NCBI GenBank assembly: GCA_046330455.1
Contig: JAXLSU010000001.1
Span: forward strand, 372,001 to 436,000
Source: CAVQXR01 sp046330455
Lineage (GTDB): Bacteria; Actinomycetota; Thermoleophilia; Gaiellales; Gaiellaceae
Length of the DNA stretch: 64,000 nucleotides
Direction of reading: 5' to 3'
Below the pieces are notes generated by a model. The model saw only the letters and a program-made list of their open reading frames with translations. It was not told the DNA's origin and searched no databases. A program made the translations under genes and the position numbers. Of this stretch, positions 8,830 through 17,747 are shown one piece after another; within the stretch, counting starts at the first letter, position 1, and each line of letters starts with the position of its first letter.

Positions 8830-10077
8830 TCAGTCCTCGACGACTTCCTCGTCGAGCGATTCGGCGAGAACCTCGGCGAGGAAGCGGATCTCGTCCTCCG
8901 TGATCACGAACGGGGGCGAGATGTGGAGGACGCCGTCGGGCAGGGCCCGCATCAGGACGCCCTTGCGAAGACACCGATCCGAGACGCGCAGTGCCGTCAC
9001 GTGGTCGACCAGCACGATCCCCGTGAGCAGGCCGATCCCCGTCCGGACCTCACGCACGAGGCTGTGCTCACCGAGCGGGCGCAGGGCCGATGCAAGGACC
9101 GACTCGAGCTCGCGCACCCGGGCGACGAGCTGCTCGCGCTCGAGGATGTCGAGGTTCGCCATGGCCGACACACAGACGCTCGCGTGGCCCGCGTAGGTGA
9201 GCCCGTGGCGGAAGATGAGGCTCGAGCCGTCCTCCCAGAACGGCTCCGCGACGCGCTCGCCGACGATCACACCGCCGAGCGGAAGGTAACCGGACGTGAC
9301 GCCCTTCGCGAACACCATCAGGTCGGGCGTGAGACCGAACCGCTCCGTTCCGAACATCTCGCCCGTACGTCCGAAGCCGCAGACGACCTCGTCGGCGACG
9401 AAGAGGATGTCGTTCTCGCGACAGATGCGCTGGATCTCCTCGAAGTACCCCGGCTGCGGGTGGAGAACGCCTCCGGTGCCGACGATCGGCTCCGCGAAGA
9501 ACGCGGCGATCTGGTCGGCGCCCAGGTCGTCGACGAGTGCCTGCAGCTCGGAGGCGTCGTTCGTCCCGACCCGCGCCGCCTCGGGAACCAGTTGCCCGAG
9601 ACCCTCGCGGTTGATCTCGAGCCCGACGATGCTCGTGCCGAGCGTGTGCAGCCCGTGGTAGCCGCGCTCGCGTGTGATGATCGTCTTCTTGTCCGGCAGG
9701 TCCATTGCCGACCAGTAGCGGCGGATCAGCTTGCCGGCCGTGTCGATCGCGTCCGAGCCTCCGCTCGTCAGGAAGACCTTGCCGTTCTCGATCGGTGCCA
9801 GCTCGGAGAGCCGCCCTGCGAGATCGCGGGCCGGGCGGTTCGCGTACTGGTTGAACGTGTGGTAGGTCTCGATCGCGCTCATCTGCCGTGCGACGGCATC
9901 CGCGATCTCACTGCGCCCGTGGCCGACGTTGCAGTACCAGAGCCCGGCCGGGGTGTCGAGCAGCTTTCGTCCGTTCTCGTCCCAGAGCCAGACGCCTTCG
10001 CCCCGCTCGATCACGAGCTCGGCGTGCTTGACGACGGACATCTGGGCCTGCGAGTGCCAGAGCGCGGTCTCGGTCAT
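8830..10077 (-). CDS. Class III (omega) aminotransferase
   Basis: A 415-aa fold-type I PLP enzyme. Visible are the N-terminal VWLWDENGRKLLDTPAGLW block, the phosphate-binding FLTSGGSDAIDTA near residue 103, the DEVVCGFGRTG motif near residue 229 whose Asp contacts the PLP nitrogen, and VFAKGVTSGYLPLGG near residue 258 with the Schiff-base Lys. Omega-aminotransferases of this type use amines or beta-amino acids with pyruvate or glyoxylate; substrate not predictable. The ATG at 10077 is preceded by TAGGAT that overlaps the stop of the PPOX gene. Confidence 0.92.
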   Translation of the reverse strand: MTETALWHSQAQMSVVKHAELVIERGEGVWLWDENGRKLLDTPAGLWYCNVGHGRSEIADAVARQMSAIETYHTFNQYANRPARDLAGRLSELAPIENGKVFLTSGGSDAIDTAGKLIRRYWSAMDLPDKKTIITRERGYHGLHTLGTSIVGLEINREGLGQLVPEAARVGTNDASELQALVDDLGADQIAAFFAEPIVGTGGVLHPQPGYFEEIQRICRENDILFVADEVVCGFGRTGEMFGTERFGLTPDLMVFAKGVTSGYLPLGGVIVGERVAEPFWEDGSSLIFRHGLTYAGHASVCVSAMANLDILEREQLVARVRELESVLASALRPLGEHSLVREVRTGIGLLTGIVLVDHVTALRVSDRCLRKGVLMRALPDGVLHISPPFVITEDEIRFLAEVLAESLDEEVVED

Positions 10078-10083
10078 GGTCGG

Positions 10084-10089
10084 ATCCTA
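10084..10089 (-). promoter_or_regulatory. -10 element of the aminotransferase gene
   Basis: TAGGAT, then 6 nt (CCGACC), then ATG at 10077. Its TAG is the stop codon of the upstream PPOX gene. Confidence 0.5.
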
Positions 10090-10506
10090 GCCCGTCTGCT
10101 CGGCCCACGCGCTCATCGCGTCGGGCTCGATCCGCACGATCGTCTGCGGGCCCTTCACCCAGCGGGCGAGCACACCGTCGACCTCGGTCGCCGGTACGTA
10201 CCGCTCGACGATACGGCGGCACTCGGCGAGGATCTCGGGGTCGTCGCCGGTCCGATGGGTGGCCCGTCCGCGGGCGATCGCGGCGCCCCACGGGGGGCTG
10301 CTCTCGAAGACCGCGATGCTCGCCCGGTCGTCCCGGAGCAGGTTGCGAAACCAGGCGCGTCCGTCGTCCGTCCAGACGAGGAACGCCTCCCCGTCCCAGC
10401 GATACCAGACCGGCACCTGGTGAGGTGTTCCGTCGGCCCGGATCGTCGCGATCATCGCGGTGAAGGGACGTTCGAGGAAGGCGTCGAGGTCGGCGTGCCC
10501 GGTCAT
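10087..10506 (-). CDS. PPOX-class (split-barrel) flavin/F420-binding protein
   Basis: A 139-aa protein of the pyridoxamine 5'-phosphate oxidase-like split barrel fold. The ATIRADGTPHQVPVWYRWDG strand pair near residue 20 and WFRNLLRDDRASIAVF near residue 52 are typical of the actinobacterial F420-dependent or FMN-binding group, and the length fits. The ATG overlaps the stop of the 43-codon ORF upstream (ATGA). Substrate unknown. Confidence 0.85.
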   Translation of the reverse strand: MTGHADLDAFLERPFTAMIATIRADGTPHQVPVWYRWDGEAFLVWTDDGRAWFRNLLRDDRASIAVFESSPPWGAAIARGRATHRTGDDPEILAECRRIVERYVPATEVDGVLARWVKGPQTIVRIEPDAMSAWAEQTG

Positions 10507-10634
10507 GGCTCCAGGTTGTCCAGCCGGGCCAGCACGACGGGCTCGCCCTCGCCGTTGTGATCCTGCTCGCTCGTGACCTCGAGTGCCTCGCAGAGGCTGC
10601 GGGTTGCCGGCGAGGCGGGCCTGAGCGCGACCAA
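10503..10634 (-). CDS. Possible 43-aa small protein between purF and PPOX
   Basis: A short frame starting TTG at 10634, 3 nt after the purF stop, and ending in a TGA that overlaps the PPOX ATG by 4 nt. The peptide ends SEQDHNGEGEPVVLARLDNL-EP, an acidic, ordinary composition unlike Arg-rich antisense frames nearby. Tight packing on both sides is the main support; the TTG start and small size keep confidence low. No family recognised. Confidence 0.4.
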   Translation of the reverse strand: MVALRPASPATRSLCEALEVTSEQDHNGEGEPVVLARLDNLEP

Positions 10635-10637
10635 GCG

Positions 10638-12035
10638 TCAGGAGACCTGCGCGACCGCGCCGCTCTCGAAGCGATGCTTGGCGAGCGAGCGGTCACCGGG
10701 CACCGAGGTCGGATAGCGGCCGGTGAGGCAGGCCCGGCAGAACTCGTTCTCGGGCAGGCTCGTAGCCCGCTGGAGGCCGTCGAGCGAGAGGTACGCGAGC
10801 GAGGTCGCGCCGAGGCGAGTGCGGATCTCCTCGACGGTGCGGGTCGCCGCGATCAGCTCCTCCTCGGTCGCCATGTCGACGCCGTAGAAGCAGGGCGAGA
10901 CGATCGGGGGCGACGAGATCCGGACGTGCACCTCCTTCGCGCCCGCCTCGAACAGCATCTGGACGAGCTTGCGCGTCGTCGTGCCACGCACGATCGAGTC
11001 GTCGACGATCACGACCCGCTGGCCCGCCACCTCGTCGAGCGGGTTGAACTTCGTCCGGATTCCGTGCTCGCGCATCGCCTGGTCGGGCTGGATGAACGTC
11101 CGGCCCACGTAGCGGTTCTTGATCAGCCCCTCGCTGTAGGGGATCCCGCTGCGTCGGGCGAACCCGATCGCTGCGGGCGTCCCCGAGTCCGGAATCGGCA
11201 TCACGACGTCGGCCTCCACGGGCGCCTCGCCGGCGAGCTCCTCGCCCATTCGCACGCGCGCCCGGTGCAGCTCGACGCCCTTCAGATGCGAGTCGGGGCG
11301 GGCGAAGTAGATGAACTCGAAGATGCAGAGCGCCCCCGCGCCGCGCGGCTCGAGCGCCTGGCGGGAATGGAGCCCGTGCTCGTCGACGACGATCAGCTCG
11401 CCTGCCCCGACTTCCCGGACGAGCTCCGCGCCGAGCAGGTCGAAGGCGCAGGACTCGGAGGCCAGGAGCCAGTCGCCGTCGAGGCGGCCGAGCGCGAGCG
11501 GGCGGATCCCGTCGGGATCGCGGAACGCGACCAGCTTGCCCTCGGACAGGAGCACGATCGCGTAGGCACCCTCAAGCCGCTCCATGGCGTGCACGACGGC
11601 CTCCTCGAGCGGGCTCTCGTCGCGCGCGATCAGCGCTGCGATCGCCTCGGTGTCGGACGTGGAGCTGAGTCGGGCGCCGGCCGCGCGGAGCTCATCGCGG
11701 AGCGTCGACGTGTTCGTGAGGTTCCCGTTGTGGGCGATCGCGACCGTCCGGTGGCTCGCGTGCTGGACGCTCGGCTGCGCGTTCGTCCACAGCGTCGCGC
11801 CCGTCGTCGAGTAGCGGGTGTGGCCGATCGCAGCCTGGCCGCTGAGCCCTCGCAGCGTCTCCTCGGTGAAGACCTGTCCGACGAGGCCCATGTCGCGCAC
11901 GACCATCAGGTGCCCATCGTCCGCGACGGCGATCCCGGCCGATTCCTGGCCGCGGTGCTGAAGTGCGAGCAGGCCGAAATGGGAGACCCGCGCGACCTCG
12001 CGCCCGGGAGCGTAGATGCCGAAGATCCCGCACAT
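10638..12035 (-). CDS. purF: Amidophosphoribosyltransferase
   Basis: A 465-aa enzyme for the first step of purine synthesis, converting PRPP and glutamine to phosphoribosylamine. The N terminus MCGIFGIYAPG exposes the Cys-2 nucleophile of a class II glutaminase after Met removal, without the propeptide some homologues carry. The phosphoribosyltransferase domain has the PRPP loop VIVDDSIVRGTTTRK near residue 342. It overlaps purL by one base (TGATG). Confidence 0.97.
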   Translation of the reverse strand: MCGIFGIYAPGREVARVSHFGLLALQHRGQESAGIAVADDGHLMVVRDMGLVGQVFTEETLRGLSGQAAIGHTRYSTTGATLWTNAQPSVQHASHRTVAIAHNGNLTNTSTLRDELRAAGARLSSTSDTEAIAALIARDESPLEEAVVHAMERLEGAYAIVLLSEGKLVAFRDPDGIRPLALGRLDGDWLLASESCAFDLLGAELVREVGAGELIVVDEHGLHSRQALEPRGAGALCIFEFIYFARPDSHLKGVELHRARVRMGEELAGEAPVEADVVMPIPDSGTPAAIGFARRSGIPYSEGLIKNRYVGRTFIQPDQAMREHGIRTKFNPLDEVAGQRVVIVDDSIVRGTTTRKLVQMLFEAGAKEVHVRISSPPIVSPCFYGVDMATEEELIAATRTVEEIRTRLGATSLAYLSLDGLQRATSLPENEFCRACLTGRYPTSVPGDRSLAKHRFESGAVAQVS

Positions 12036-14170
12036 CAGCCGAGCGCTCCAGGCAGCGTTCCCTCGTGGGCGTCTCGCAGCTCGGAGAGCCGATGGCCGAG
12101 CAGCGATTCACCGCCGACCCGGCCCAACTCGCGTACCGGCACCGGGCCGTCCGCCATCCGCTCGACAAGCTCCGGCGCGACAGCGACGACCGCCTGCCCG
12201 CCGCCCTCGCCGAACAGCGTCAGGACGTCGTCCGTGAGGTCGAGCTCCGCCCCGACCCCCGAGTAGAGGGCCGCCTCTGCAAGCGCGACTGCGAGTCCTC
12301 CCTCCGCCGCGTCGTGCAGGAGCGAGGACGCCGGAGCGATCCGCCACAACCACTCGACGAGGGCGGCTTCGGCCTCGAGGTCGGGCAGCGCAGGGCGTCC
12401 AGCGGGCCCTCCGAGGAGGCGGGCCTGGTACTCCGAGCCGTCGAGTCGTAGCACGGGCGCGCCGGCCAGGAGCACGACGTCTCCGGGCCTCCAGGTGCGC
12501 GGCACGAGGCGAACGTCCTCGACCAGCCCGACGCATCCGATCGCCGGCGTCGGGTAGATCGCGCGTCCGTCGGTCTCGTTGTACAGCGAGACGTTTCCCG
12601 AGACGATCGGCGTGCCGAGCGCCTCGCAGGCGAGCGTCATGCCCTCGATCACCTCGGCGAGCTCCCAGGCGATCTCCGGCTTCTCCGGGTTCCCGAAGTT
12701 GAGGCAGTTCGTGAGCGCGAGCGGCCTGCCGCCGACGCAGGCGACGTTGCGGGCTGCCTCGAGCACTGCGAGCGCGCCACCCGCACGGGGATCGAGGTAG
12801 GCGAGCCGGCCGGAGCCGTCGAGCGAGACGGCGATCCCGCGGTAGGACGGGCGCAGGCGGAGCACGGCAGCGTCCAGGCCGGGCCGCCGGACCGTTCGCG
12901 ACTGGACGAGCTGGTCGTACTGCCCGTACACCCACTCGCGACTCGCGACGTTCTCGCCGGCGAGCACCGTGAGCAGATCGCCGGGAGCCGCCTGCCGGGC
13001 CGGGGCCGCGACCGGCTCGTCGAGCTCCCGGGCTCTGACCTCGATGCGGTAGCGGGGGCACTCGTCGGTGAGGAGCAGGGCGGGGATGTCGCCGACGGGC
13101 TCGTCGTCGAAGAACGCCCGGAGCTCTCCGGTGCCGCTGACCTCGCCGATCACCGTGCAGGGAAGCTCCCATCTCGCACACACGGCCTCGACGCCGGCGA
13201 GCCGCTCCGGCGTGACGACGCACACCATCCGCTCCTGGCTCTCGGAGATCATGATCTCCCACGGCTCCATGCCGCTCTCGCGCAGCGGCACCCGGTCGAG
13301 GTGGACGTCGACGCCGGCACCGCCCTTGGCCGCCATCTCGGCGAGCGAGGACGCGAGGCCGGCTGCGCCGCAGTCCTGGAGCGAGACGACGAGCCCGCTC
13401 TCGACGAGCTCGAGGCTCACCTCGATGAGCTTCTTGCCGGTGAAGGGGTCGCCGATCTGCACGGTCGGTCGCTTGTCCTCGTCCTCCCCGGACAGCTCCT
13501 GGCTCGCGAGCACGCTCGCGCCGCCGATGCCGTCGCGGCCGGTCGTCGCCCCGTACAGGACGACGAGGTTCCCGGCCCCGGTCATCGACGACCGGGTCAG
13601 CCGCTCCGCGGGAAGCAGCCCGATGCACATCGCGTTGACGAGGCAGTTGGCCGAGTAGCGCTCGTCGAAGACGCACTCGCCGCCCACGTTCGGGACGCCG
13701 ACGCAGTTGCCGTAGTGGCCGACGCCGGCGACGGCGCGCCCGAACATCCAGCCCTGCCGCTCGTCGGCGAGCGAGCCGAAACGGAGCGAGTCGAGGAGCG
13801 CGATCGGTCGGGCGCCCATGGCGGAGATGTCGCGGAGGATCCCGCCGACGCCGGTCGCGGCACCCTGGAAGGGCTCGACCGCCGACGGGTGGTTGTGGCT
13901 CTCGACCTTGAACGCGACCGCGAGCCCGTCGCCCACGTCCACGACACCGGCGTTCTCACCGGGGCCCTGGAGCACCGCCGGGCCCTCGGTCGGGAGGCGT
14001 TCGAGCAGCGGCGCCGAGTGCTTGTAGCCGCAGTGCTCCGACCAGAGCAGGCTGAAGACGGCGAGCTCGAAGTGATTCGGCGCCCGCTCGAGCAGCCCGC
14101 AGATACGGTCGTATTCCCAGTCCGTCAGGCCGAGCGCGCGATGGAGCGGCTGTTCAGTGACCTGGGTCAA
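12035..14170 (-). CDS. purL: Phosphoribosylformylglycinamidine synthase, large subunit (PurL, small type)
   Basis: A 711-aa ATP-dependent synthetase that converts FGAR to FGAM together with PurS and PurQ, which lie in a separate cluster at 34.7-35.7 kb. The LWSEHCGYKHS motif near residue 43 and the KVESHNHPSAVEPFQGAATG segment near residue 90 are diagnostic. The start is TTG at 14170: an in-frame TAG six codons upstream excludes an earlier one. That TAG belongs to a TAGACT hexamer that may be the -10 element. Confidence 0.95.
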   Translation of the reverse strand: MTQVTEQPLHRALGLTDWEYDRICGLLERAPNHFELAVFSLLWSEHCGYKHSAPLLERLPTEGPAVLQGPGENAGVVDVGDGLAVAFKVESHNHPSAVEPFQGAATGVGGILRDISAMGARPIALLDSLRFGSLADERQGWMFGRAVAGVGHYGNCVGVPNVGGECVFDERYSANCLVNAMCIGLLPAERLTRSSMTGAGNLVVLYGATTGRDGIGGASVLASQELSGEDEDKRPTVQIGDPFTGKKLIEVSLELVESGLVVSLQDCGAAGLASSLAEMAAKGGAGVDVHLDRVPLRESGMEPWEIMISESQERMVCVVTPERLAGVEAVCARWELPCTVIGEVSGTGELRAFFDDEPVGDIPALLLTDECPRYRIEVRARELDEPVAAPARQAAPGDLLTVLAGENVASREWVYGQYDQLVQSRTVRRPGLDAAVLRLRPSYRGIAVSLDGSGRLAYLDPRAGGALAVLEAARNVACVGGRPLALTNCLNFGNPEKPEIAWELAEVIEGMTLACEALGTPIVSGNVSLYNETDGRAIYPTPAIGCVGLVEDVRLVPRTWRPGDVVLLAGAPVLRLDGSEYQARLLGGPAGRPALPDLEAEAALVEWLWRIAPASSLLHDAAEGGLAVALAEAALYSGVGAELDLTDDVLTLFGEGGGQAVVAVAPELVERMADGPVPVRELGRVGGESLLGHRLSELRDAHEGTLPGALG

Positions 14171-14182
14171 CGACGAGGCGCC

Positions 14183-14188
14183 AGTCTA
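14183..14188 (-). promoter_or_regulatory. Possible -10 element of purL
   Basis: TAGACT, the same hexamer as before purB, purD and the Rieske gene, ends 12 nt before the TTG start. A transcript would have a leader of only about 5 nt. Confidence 0.35.
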
Positions 14189-14405
14189 GATGCTCGGCCG
14201 GAGATCGCGGGGCCCGTGACCGCCACCCCGCGCCCGGCCCCGGGAGACGCGGGCACGCACCCCAAGGATACCGGTCGCAGCGTGAGCCCCGGTCGCTCCC
14301 ACGTGGCCCGGAGCGAGCGGTTTCGGCCTGCGCCGTACGGCGAGGTCGCCCTGGTAGCATGGACGCTCGATGCGCTAGCTGCCCCGTCTCGAAATGGTGA
14401 CAGTT

Positions 14406-14430
14406 CGCGATGTCCGGGTAGGGCATCGCG
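14406..14430. promoter_or_regulatory. Inverted repeat upstream of MFS exporter
   Basis: Perfect 7-bp arms CGCGATG (14406-14412) and CATCGCG (14424-14430) around an 11-nt centre, ending 16 nt before the MFS start. It could be a repressor site or an RNA hairpin over the ribosome site. Confidence 0.4.
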
Positions 14431-14446
14431 TGGCCGGGGGCAAGGG

Positions 14447-15766
14447 ATGAGCGAGCGCACGGGGAGGACAGCCGAGGGAGCTTCGCAGGCGGGGTGGCGC
14501 CGCGTCGCCGTGCTGCGCCCGTTCGAGCTGCGCGATTTCCGGCTCCTCTGGACGGGCCTGAGCGTGTCGCTGTTCGGCGACGGCCTCTTCCTGGTCGCGC
14601 TCGCGTGGCAGACGTACGAGCTCTCGAACTCGCCGAGCGCGCTCGCCACGGTCGGGCTCGCGTGGACTCTCCCGATGGTCTCGCTGCTGCTCCTCGGCGG
14701 CGTGATCAGCGACCGCTTCGACCGCCGCCGCATCATGATCGCCTCCGACCTGCTGCGCGGAAGCGCCGTCGCTGCGATCGGCGTGCTGGGCGTCAGCGGT
14801 CACATCGAGCTCTGGCACCTGTACCTGCTGTCCGCGCTGTTCGGGGTCGGCGACGCGCTGTTCCCGCCGGCGTTCGGTGCGCTCGTGCCGCAGATCGTGC
14901 CCGGGAACCTGCTCGTGCAGGCGAACTCCGTGGACGCGTTCATGCGCCCGCTGATGCTCCAGCTGCTCGGGCCGGCGGCCGGCGGGCTCATCGTCGCAGC
15001 CGTCGGTGCGGCGGGCGCGTTCCTCGTGGATGCGGGGACGTTCACGGTGTCGGTCGCGGCACTGCTGTTCATGCGCTCGCGGCCGCTCCCCCGCAGGGAG
15101 GCGGCGCAGGCGAGCATGCTCGGGGACATTCGCGAGGGGCTTCGGTTCGTTCGCTCGCAGACCTGGCTCTGGGCGACGTTTGCGATGGCCGCCGTATCGC
15201 TGCTCTTCTATCTCGGGCCGTTCGAGGTGCTCCTGCCGTTCGTGGTCAAGAACGAGGTCGGCGGCAGCGCTCGCGATCTCGGCTTCGTCTTCGCGGCCGC
15301 CGGCGTCGGCGGCATCGTCGCGTCGCTGTTCACCGCCCAGCGGCGCCTTCCCCGTCGGGTCATCACGGTCATGTACCTCTGCTTCGCAGTCGCCGTCTCG
15401 GGCCCGATCGTCTACGCGGTCGCGAACGAGATCTGGCAGATGATGCTCGGGGCCTTCGTCGCCGGGGCGGGGGCAGCAGCCGGTTCGATCATCTGGATGA
15501 CGCTCATGCAGCGGCACGTGCCGGGAGAGCTGCTCGGGCGGGTGACGAGCCTCGACTGGCTCGTCGCGACCTGCCTGCTCCCGATCTCGTTCGCCCTCAC
15601 GGGCCCGGTGTCGGCGGCGGTCGGCGTCCGCGAGACGCTGTTCGGGGCCGGGGTGATCGGAGTCGCGCTCACGCTGGGGTTCCTGCTCGTCCCGGGTCTC
15701 CGCGATCTCGAGCGCTCCGGATCGGGGGAGAGAGCGACCGTGGAGGGCCCGCCAACGGACGGGTAG
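14447..15766 (+). CDS. MFS transporter, EntS/MFS_3-like exporter
   Basis: A 439-aa major facilitator with about twelve membrane segments. It starts FELRDFRLLWTGLSVSLFGD, typical of the enterobactin-exporter/macrolide-efflux group, and carries the loop 2-3 motif GGVISDRFDRRRIMI near residue 84. The ATG at 14447 follows CAAGGG; the much longer open frame upstream lies antisense to purL and is rejected. Substrate unknown; the neighbours give no clue. Confidence 0.88.
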   Translation: MSERTGRTAEGASQAGWRRVAVLRPFELRDFRLLWTGLSVSLFGDGLFLVALAWQTYELSNSPSALATVGLAWTLPMVSLLLLGGVISDRFDRRRIMIASDLLRGSAVAAIGVLGVSGHIELWHLYLLSALFGVGDALFPPAFGALVPQIVPGNLLVQANSVDAFMRPLMLQLLGPAAGGLIVAAVGAAGAFLVDAGTFTVSVAALLFMRSRPLPRREAAQASMLGDIREGLRFVRSQTWLWATFAMAAVSLLFYLGPFEVLLPFVVKNEVGGSARDLGFVFAAAGVGGIVASLFTAQRRLPRRVITVMYLCFAVAVSGPIVYAVANEIWQMMLGAFVAGAGAAAGSIIWMTLMQRHVPGELLGRVTSLDWLVATCLLPISFALTGPVSAAVGVRETLFGAGVIGVALTLGFLLVPGLRDLERSGSGERATVEGPPTDG

Positions 15767-15798
15767 CCCACTCCCTGTCCCCGTCGGGTGTGGCAGGA

Positions 15799-15804
15799 TA
15801 GGGT
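15799..15804 (+). promoter_or_regulatory. -10 element of the PAS-LuxR gene
   Basis: TAGGGT, then 5 nt (GCAGG), then ATG at 15810. Confidence 0.45.
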
Positions 15805-15809
15805 GCAGG

Positions 15810-16382
15810 ATGGAGTTGCGCTCGGGCGAGGCGCTGATGGGGTTCGACCACGATCTGCGCGTCGTGGTCTGGAACGATGCCGCCGAGCAGCTCACCGGTA
15901 TCCCGGCGAGCGAGGCGCTCGGCCGGTACTGCTGGGAGATCATGGCGGCGACGAGCCCGAGCGGTGAGCACATCTGCCATCCCGGCTGCTCGTACGCCCG
16001 GAACGCGTGCGACGGCTGGGAGCTCGCGGCCCACGAGCTCCACGTGAAGACGCCCGACGGCCGCAAGCCGGTCATGGTCTCCACCGTCTCGATGCGCAAC
16101 GGCGAAGGCTCGATGGTGCTGAACCTCCTGCGGGAGGCGACGAACGGGAACGGCGCCCGCCGCGCGGAGCCCGCCGCGGCCGCTCCGACGCTCACGGGCC
16201 GCCAGCGGCAGGTGCTCGACAAGCTCGCCGAAGGCGTTCCGGCCAAGGTGATCGCGCGACAGCTCGGCCTCACGGAGATCACGGTCCGCAACCACATCCG
16301 CGGGGTGCTGACGGCGCTCGGTGCGCACTCCCAGCTCGAGGCCGTTGCCAAGGCGCGGCAGCTCGGGCTGCTCGCCCCGTAG
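15810..16382 (+). CDS. PAS and LuxR-type HTH regulator
   Basis: A 190-aa transcription factor. Residues 1-110 form a PAS domain (FDHDLRVVVWNDAAEQLTGI) with an unusual set of cysteines: RYCWEIM, then CHPGC and NAC within about 35 residues, which could bind a metal or sense redox (inference). Residues about 128-190 are a LuxR-type helix-turn-helix (LTGRQRQVLDKLAEG, AKVIARQLGLTEITVRNHI). There is no receiver domain. Targets unknown; the exporter upstream is the closest candidate. Confidence 0.87.
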   Translation: MELRSGEALMGFDHDLRVVVWNDAAEQLTGIPASEALGRYCWEIMAATSPSGEHICHPGCSYARNACDGWELAAHELHVKTPDGRKPVMVSTVSMRNGEGSMVLNLLREATNGNGARRAEPAAAAPTLTGRQRQVLDKLAEGVPAKVIARQLGLTEITVRNHIRGVLTALGAHSQLEAVAKARQLGLLAP

Positions 16383-16388
16383 TCGGCC

Positions 16389-17111
16389 TCAGGCCGTTGC
16401 GGCTGCGACGGCGCCGCACACGACGAGAAGGGCGAGGACGGCACGCCGGAACAGCCGCGGCGGGAGCCGCGTCCCCGCGATCGTCCCGAGCAGATTGCCA
16501 GCGAGCGAGACGGGCAGCCAGACGACGAAGGCGGGGTAGAGCGCCTCGGTTGAGATCCTGTCCCCGATCCCGAGCCCGGCGAGCAGGATCGCACACGACA
16601 CGACGAAGTAGGCGGCGAGGTCGCCGATGAAGCTCGCCGGCTTCGTCTCCTCGCGCGCGAGCAGCAGGGCGGGAGCGACGCCCGAGAGCGAGGTGGTCGC
16701 GCCCATGACGCCGCCGACGAAGCCGGCGACCCCGGGGCCTCCCGGAAGCGGGGCGGGCGGGGGCGCGTCCAGCGAGCGTGCGAGCAGCAGCGCGATCACG
16801 ACCACGATCGCCCCGGCGCTGATCTCGAGCGCCCTGGTACTGACGGAGTCGAGGACCCACAGCCCGACGACGAGCCCGGGCACGAGCCCGGCGATGAGGT
16901 AGGCGACGCGCCGCACGACCACGTGCTCGCGAAACCGGTAGACGACCGAGATCCGGGTCACGAGGCTGAGCGCGAGGTTGCTCGTGACGACGAAGTCGAG
17001 CGGGTAGCCGACGAGCAGGAGCAGCGGCGTGCAGATCAGCGCGTACCCGAACCCGGTCGCCCCTCCGACGAAGGACGCGACCGCCACCGCGAGTGCGCCG
17101 AGAGCGAGCAC
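16389..17111 (-). CDS. TauE/SafE family transporter (sulfite exporter-like)
   Basis: A 240-aa membrane protein with about eight transmembrane segments in two repeats, each led by the family motif: FVGGATGFGYALICTPLLLL near residue 15 and VAGFVGGVMGATTSLSGVAP near residue 127. The family exports sulfite, sulfoacetate or other organic anions. It starts with GTG and is convergent with the PAS-LuxR gene. Confidence 0.87.
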   Translation of the reverse strand: MLALGALAVAVASFVGGATGFGYALICTPLLLLVGYPLDFVVTSNLALSLVTRISVVYRFREHVVVRRVAYLIAGLVPGLVVGLWVLDSVSTRALEISAGAIVVVIALLLARSLDAPPPAPLPGGPGVAGFVGGVMGATTSLSGVAPALLLAREETKPASFIGDLAAYFVVSCAILLAGLGIGDRISTEALYPAFVVWLPVSLAGNLLGTIAGTRLPPRLFRRAVLALLVVCGAVAAATA

Positions 17112-17186
17112 GAAACGGCAAGCCTACGGCCCGGCGCGTCCGCGGCGTTCGAGTAGGCTCCCCGCGACGATGACCGGGGCGACTGG

Positions 17187-17747
17187 GTGACGGGGCCCGG
17201 CACGGAGGGTGGCGGCGAGGTCGCCGGGGCCGCGGTTTCCCGCGAGCTTGTTCCGAAGGGGCGTGTCCTGCCGGCTCCCGACCTGCCCGGGCCGCCTCCG
17301 CGTCAGTCGCGCCTCGACCGCGCCCGGGCCCGGGCGCTCGCCGAGTACGGCAACTGGCGGATGCTCCTGATGCGGATCATCCTCAACGGCTGCGCGGTGA
17401 CGATCACGGCGCTCGTGCTTCCCGGCATCCACGCGAACTGGCGGCCCGGCGGGTTCGTGATCGCCGGTGTCGTGTTCGGCGTCCTGAACGCGCTCGTCAA
17501 GCCGGCGCTCCAGTTCCTCCTGCTCCCGGCCATCTTCGCGACCTACGGCACCGTCGTCGCGTTCGTGAACGGGCTGCTCCTGCTGGTGCTCGACCGGATC
17601 ACGGGCGGGCTGATCGAGATCGACGGGGTGCTCCCGTTCTTCACGGGCGGCGCAGTCGTGGGCGTGATCGGGCTGCTGCTCGAGCATCTCCTCGGCCTCT
17701 CGCCGCCGATCGTGGACACTGCTGCGAGGCGAAGGCAGGGCGCGTGA
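17187..17747 (+). CDS. Phage holin family IV-like membrane protein
   Basis: A 186-aa protein with a polar N-terminal tail of about 60 residues and four membrane segments (about residues 63-85, 92-112, 116-138, 148-170). The FGVLNALVKPALQFLLLP segment is the hallmark of the Phage_holin_4_2 family (DUF360-like), which despite the name is chromosomal and of unknown function. The GTG start overlaps the stop of a six-codon upstream frame (MTGATG, 17170-17190) by GTGA. The stop overlaps the kinase start by 4 nt, indicating an operon. Confidence 0.8.
   Translation: MTGPGTEGGGEVAGAAVSRELVPKGRVLPAPDLPGPPPRQSRLDRARARALAEYGNWRMLLMRIILNGCAVTITALVLPGIHANWRPGGFVIAGVVFGVLNALVKPALQFLLLPAIFATYGTVVAFVNGLLLLVLDRITGGLIEIDGVLPFFTGGAVVGVIGLLLEHLLGLSPPIVDTAARRRQGA

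Noticed and set aside
13301..14446. N-terminal extension of the MFS exporter
   Set aside because: The open frame is antisense to purL with Arg/Asp-rich shadow composition; the protein starts at 14447.
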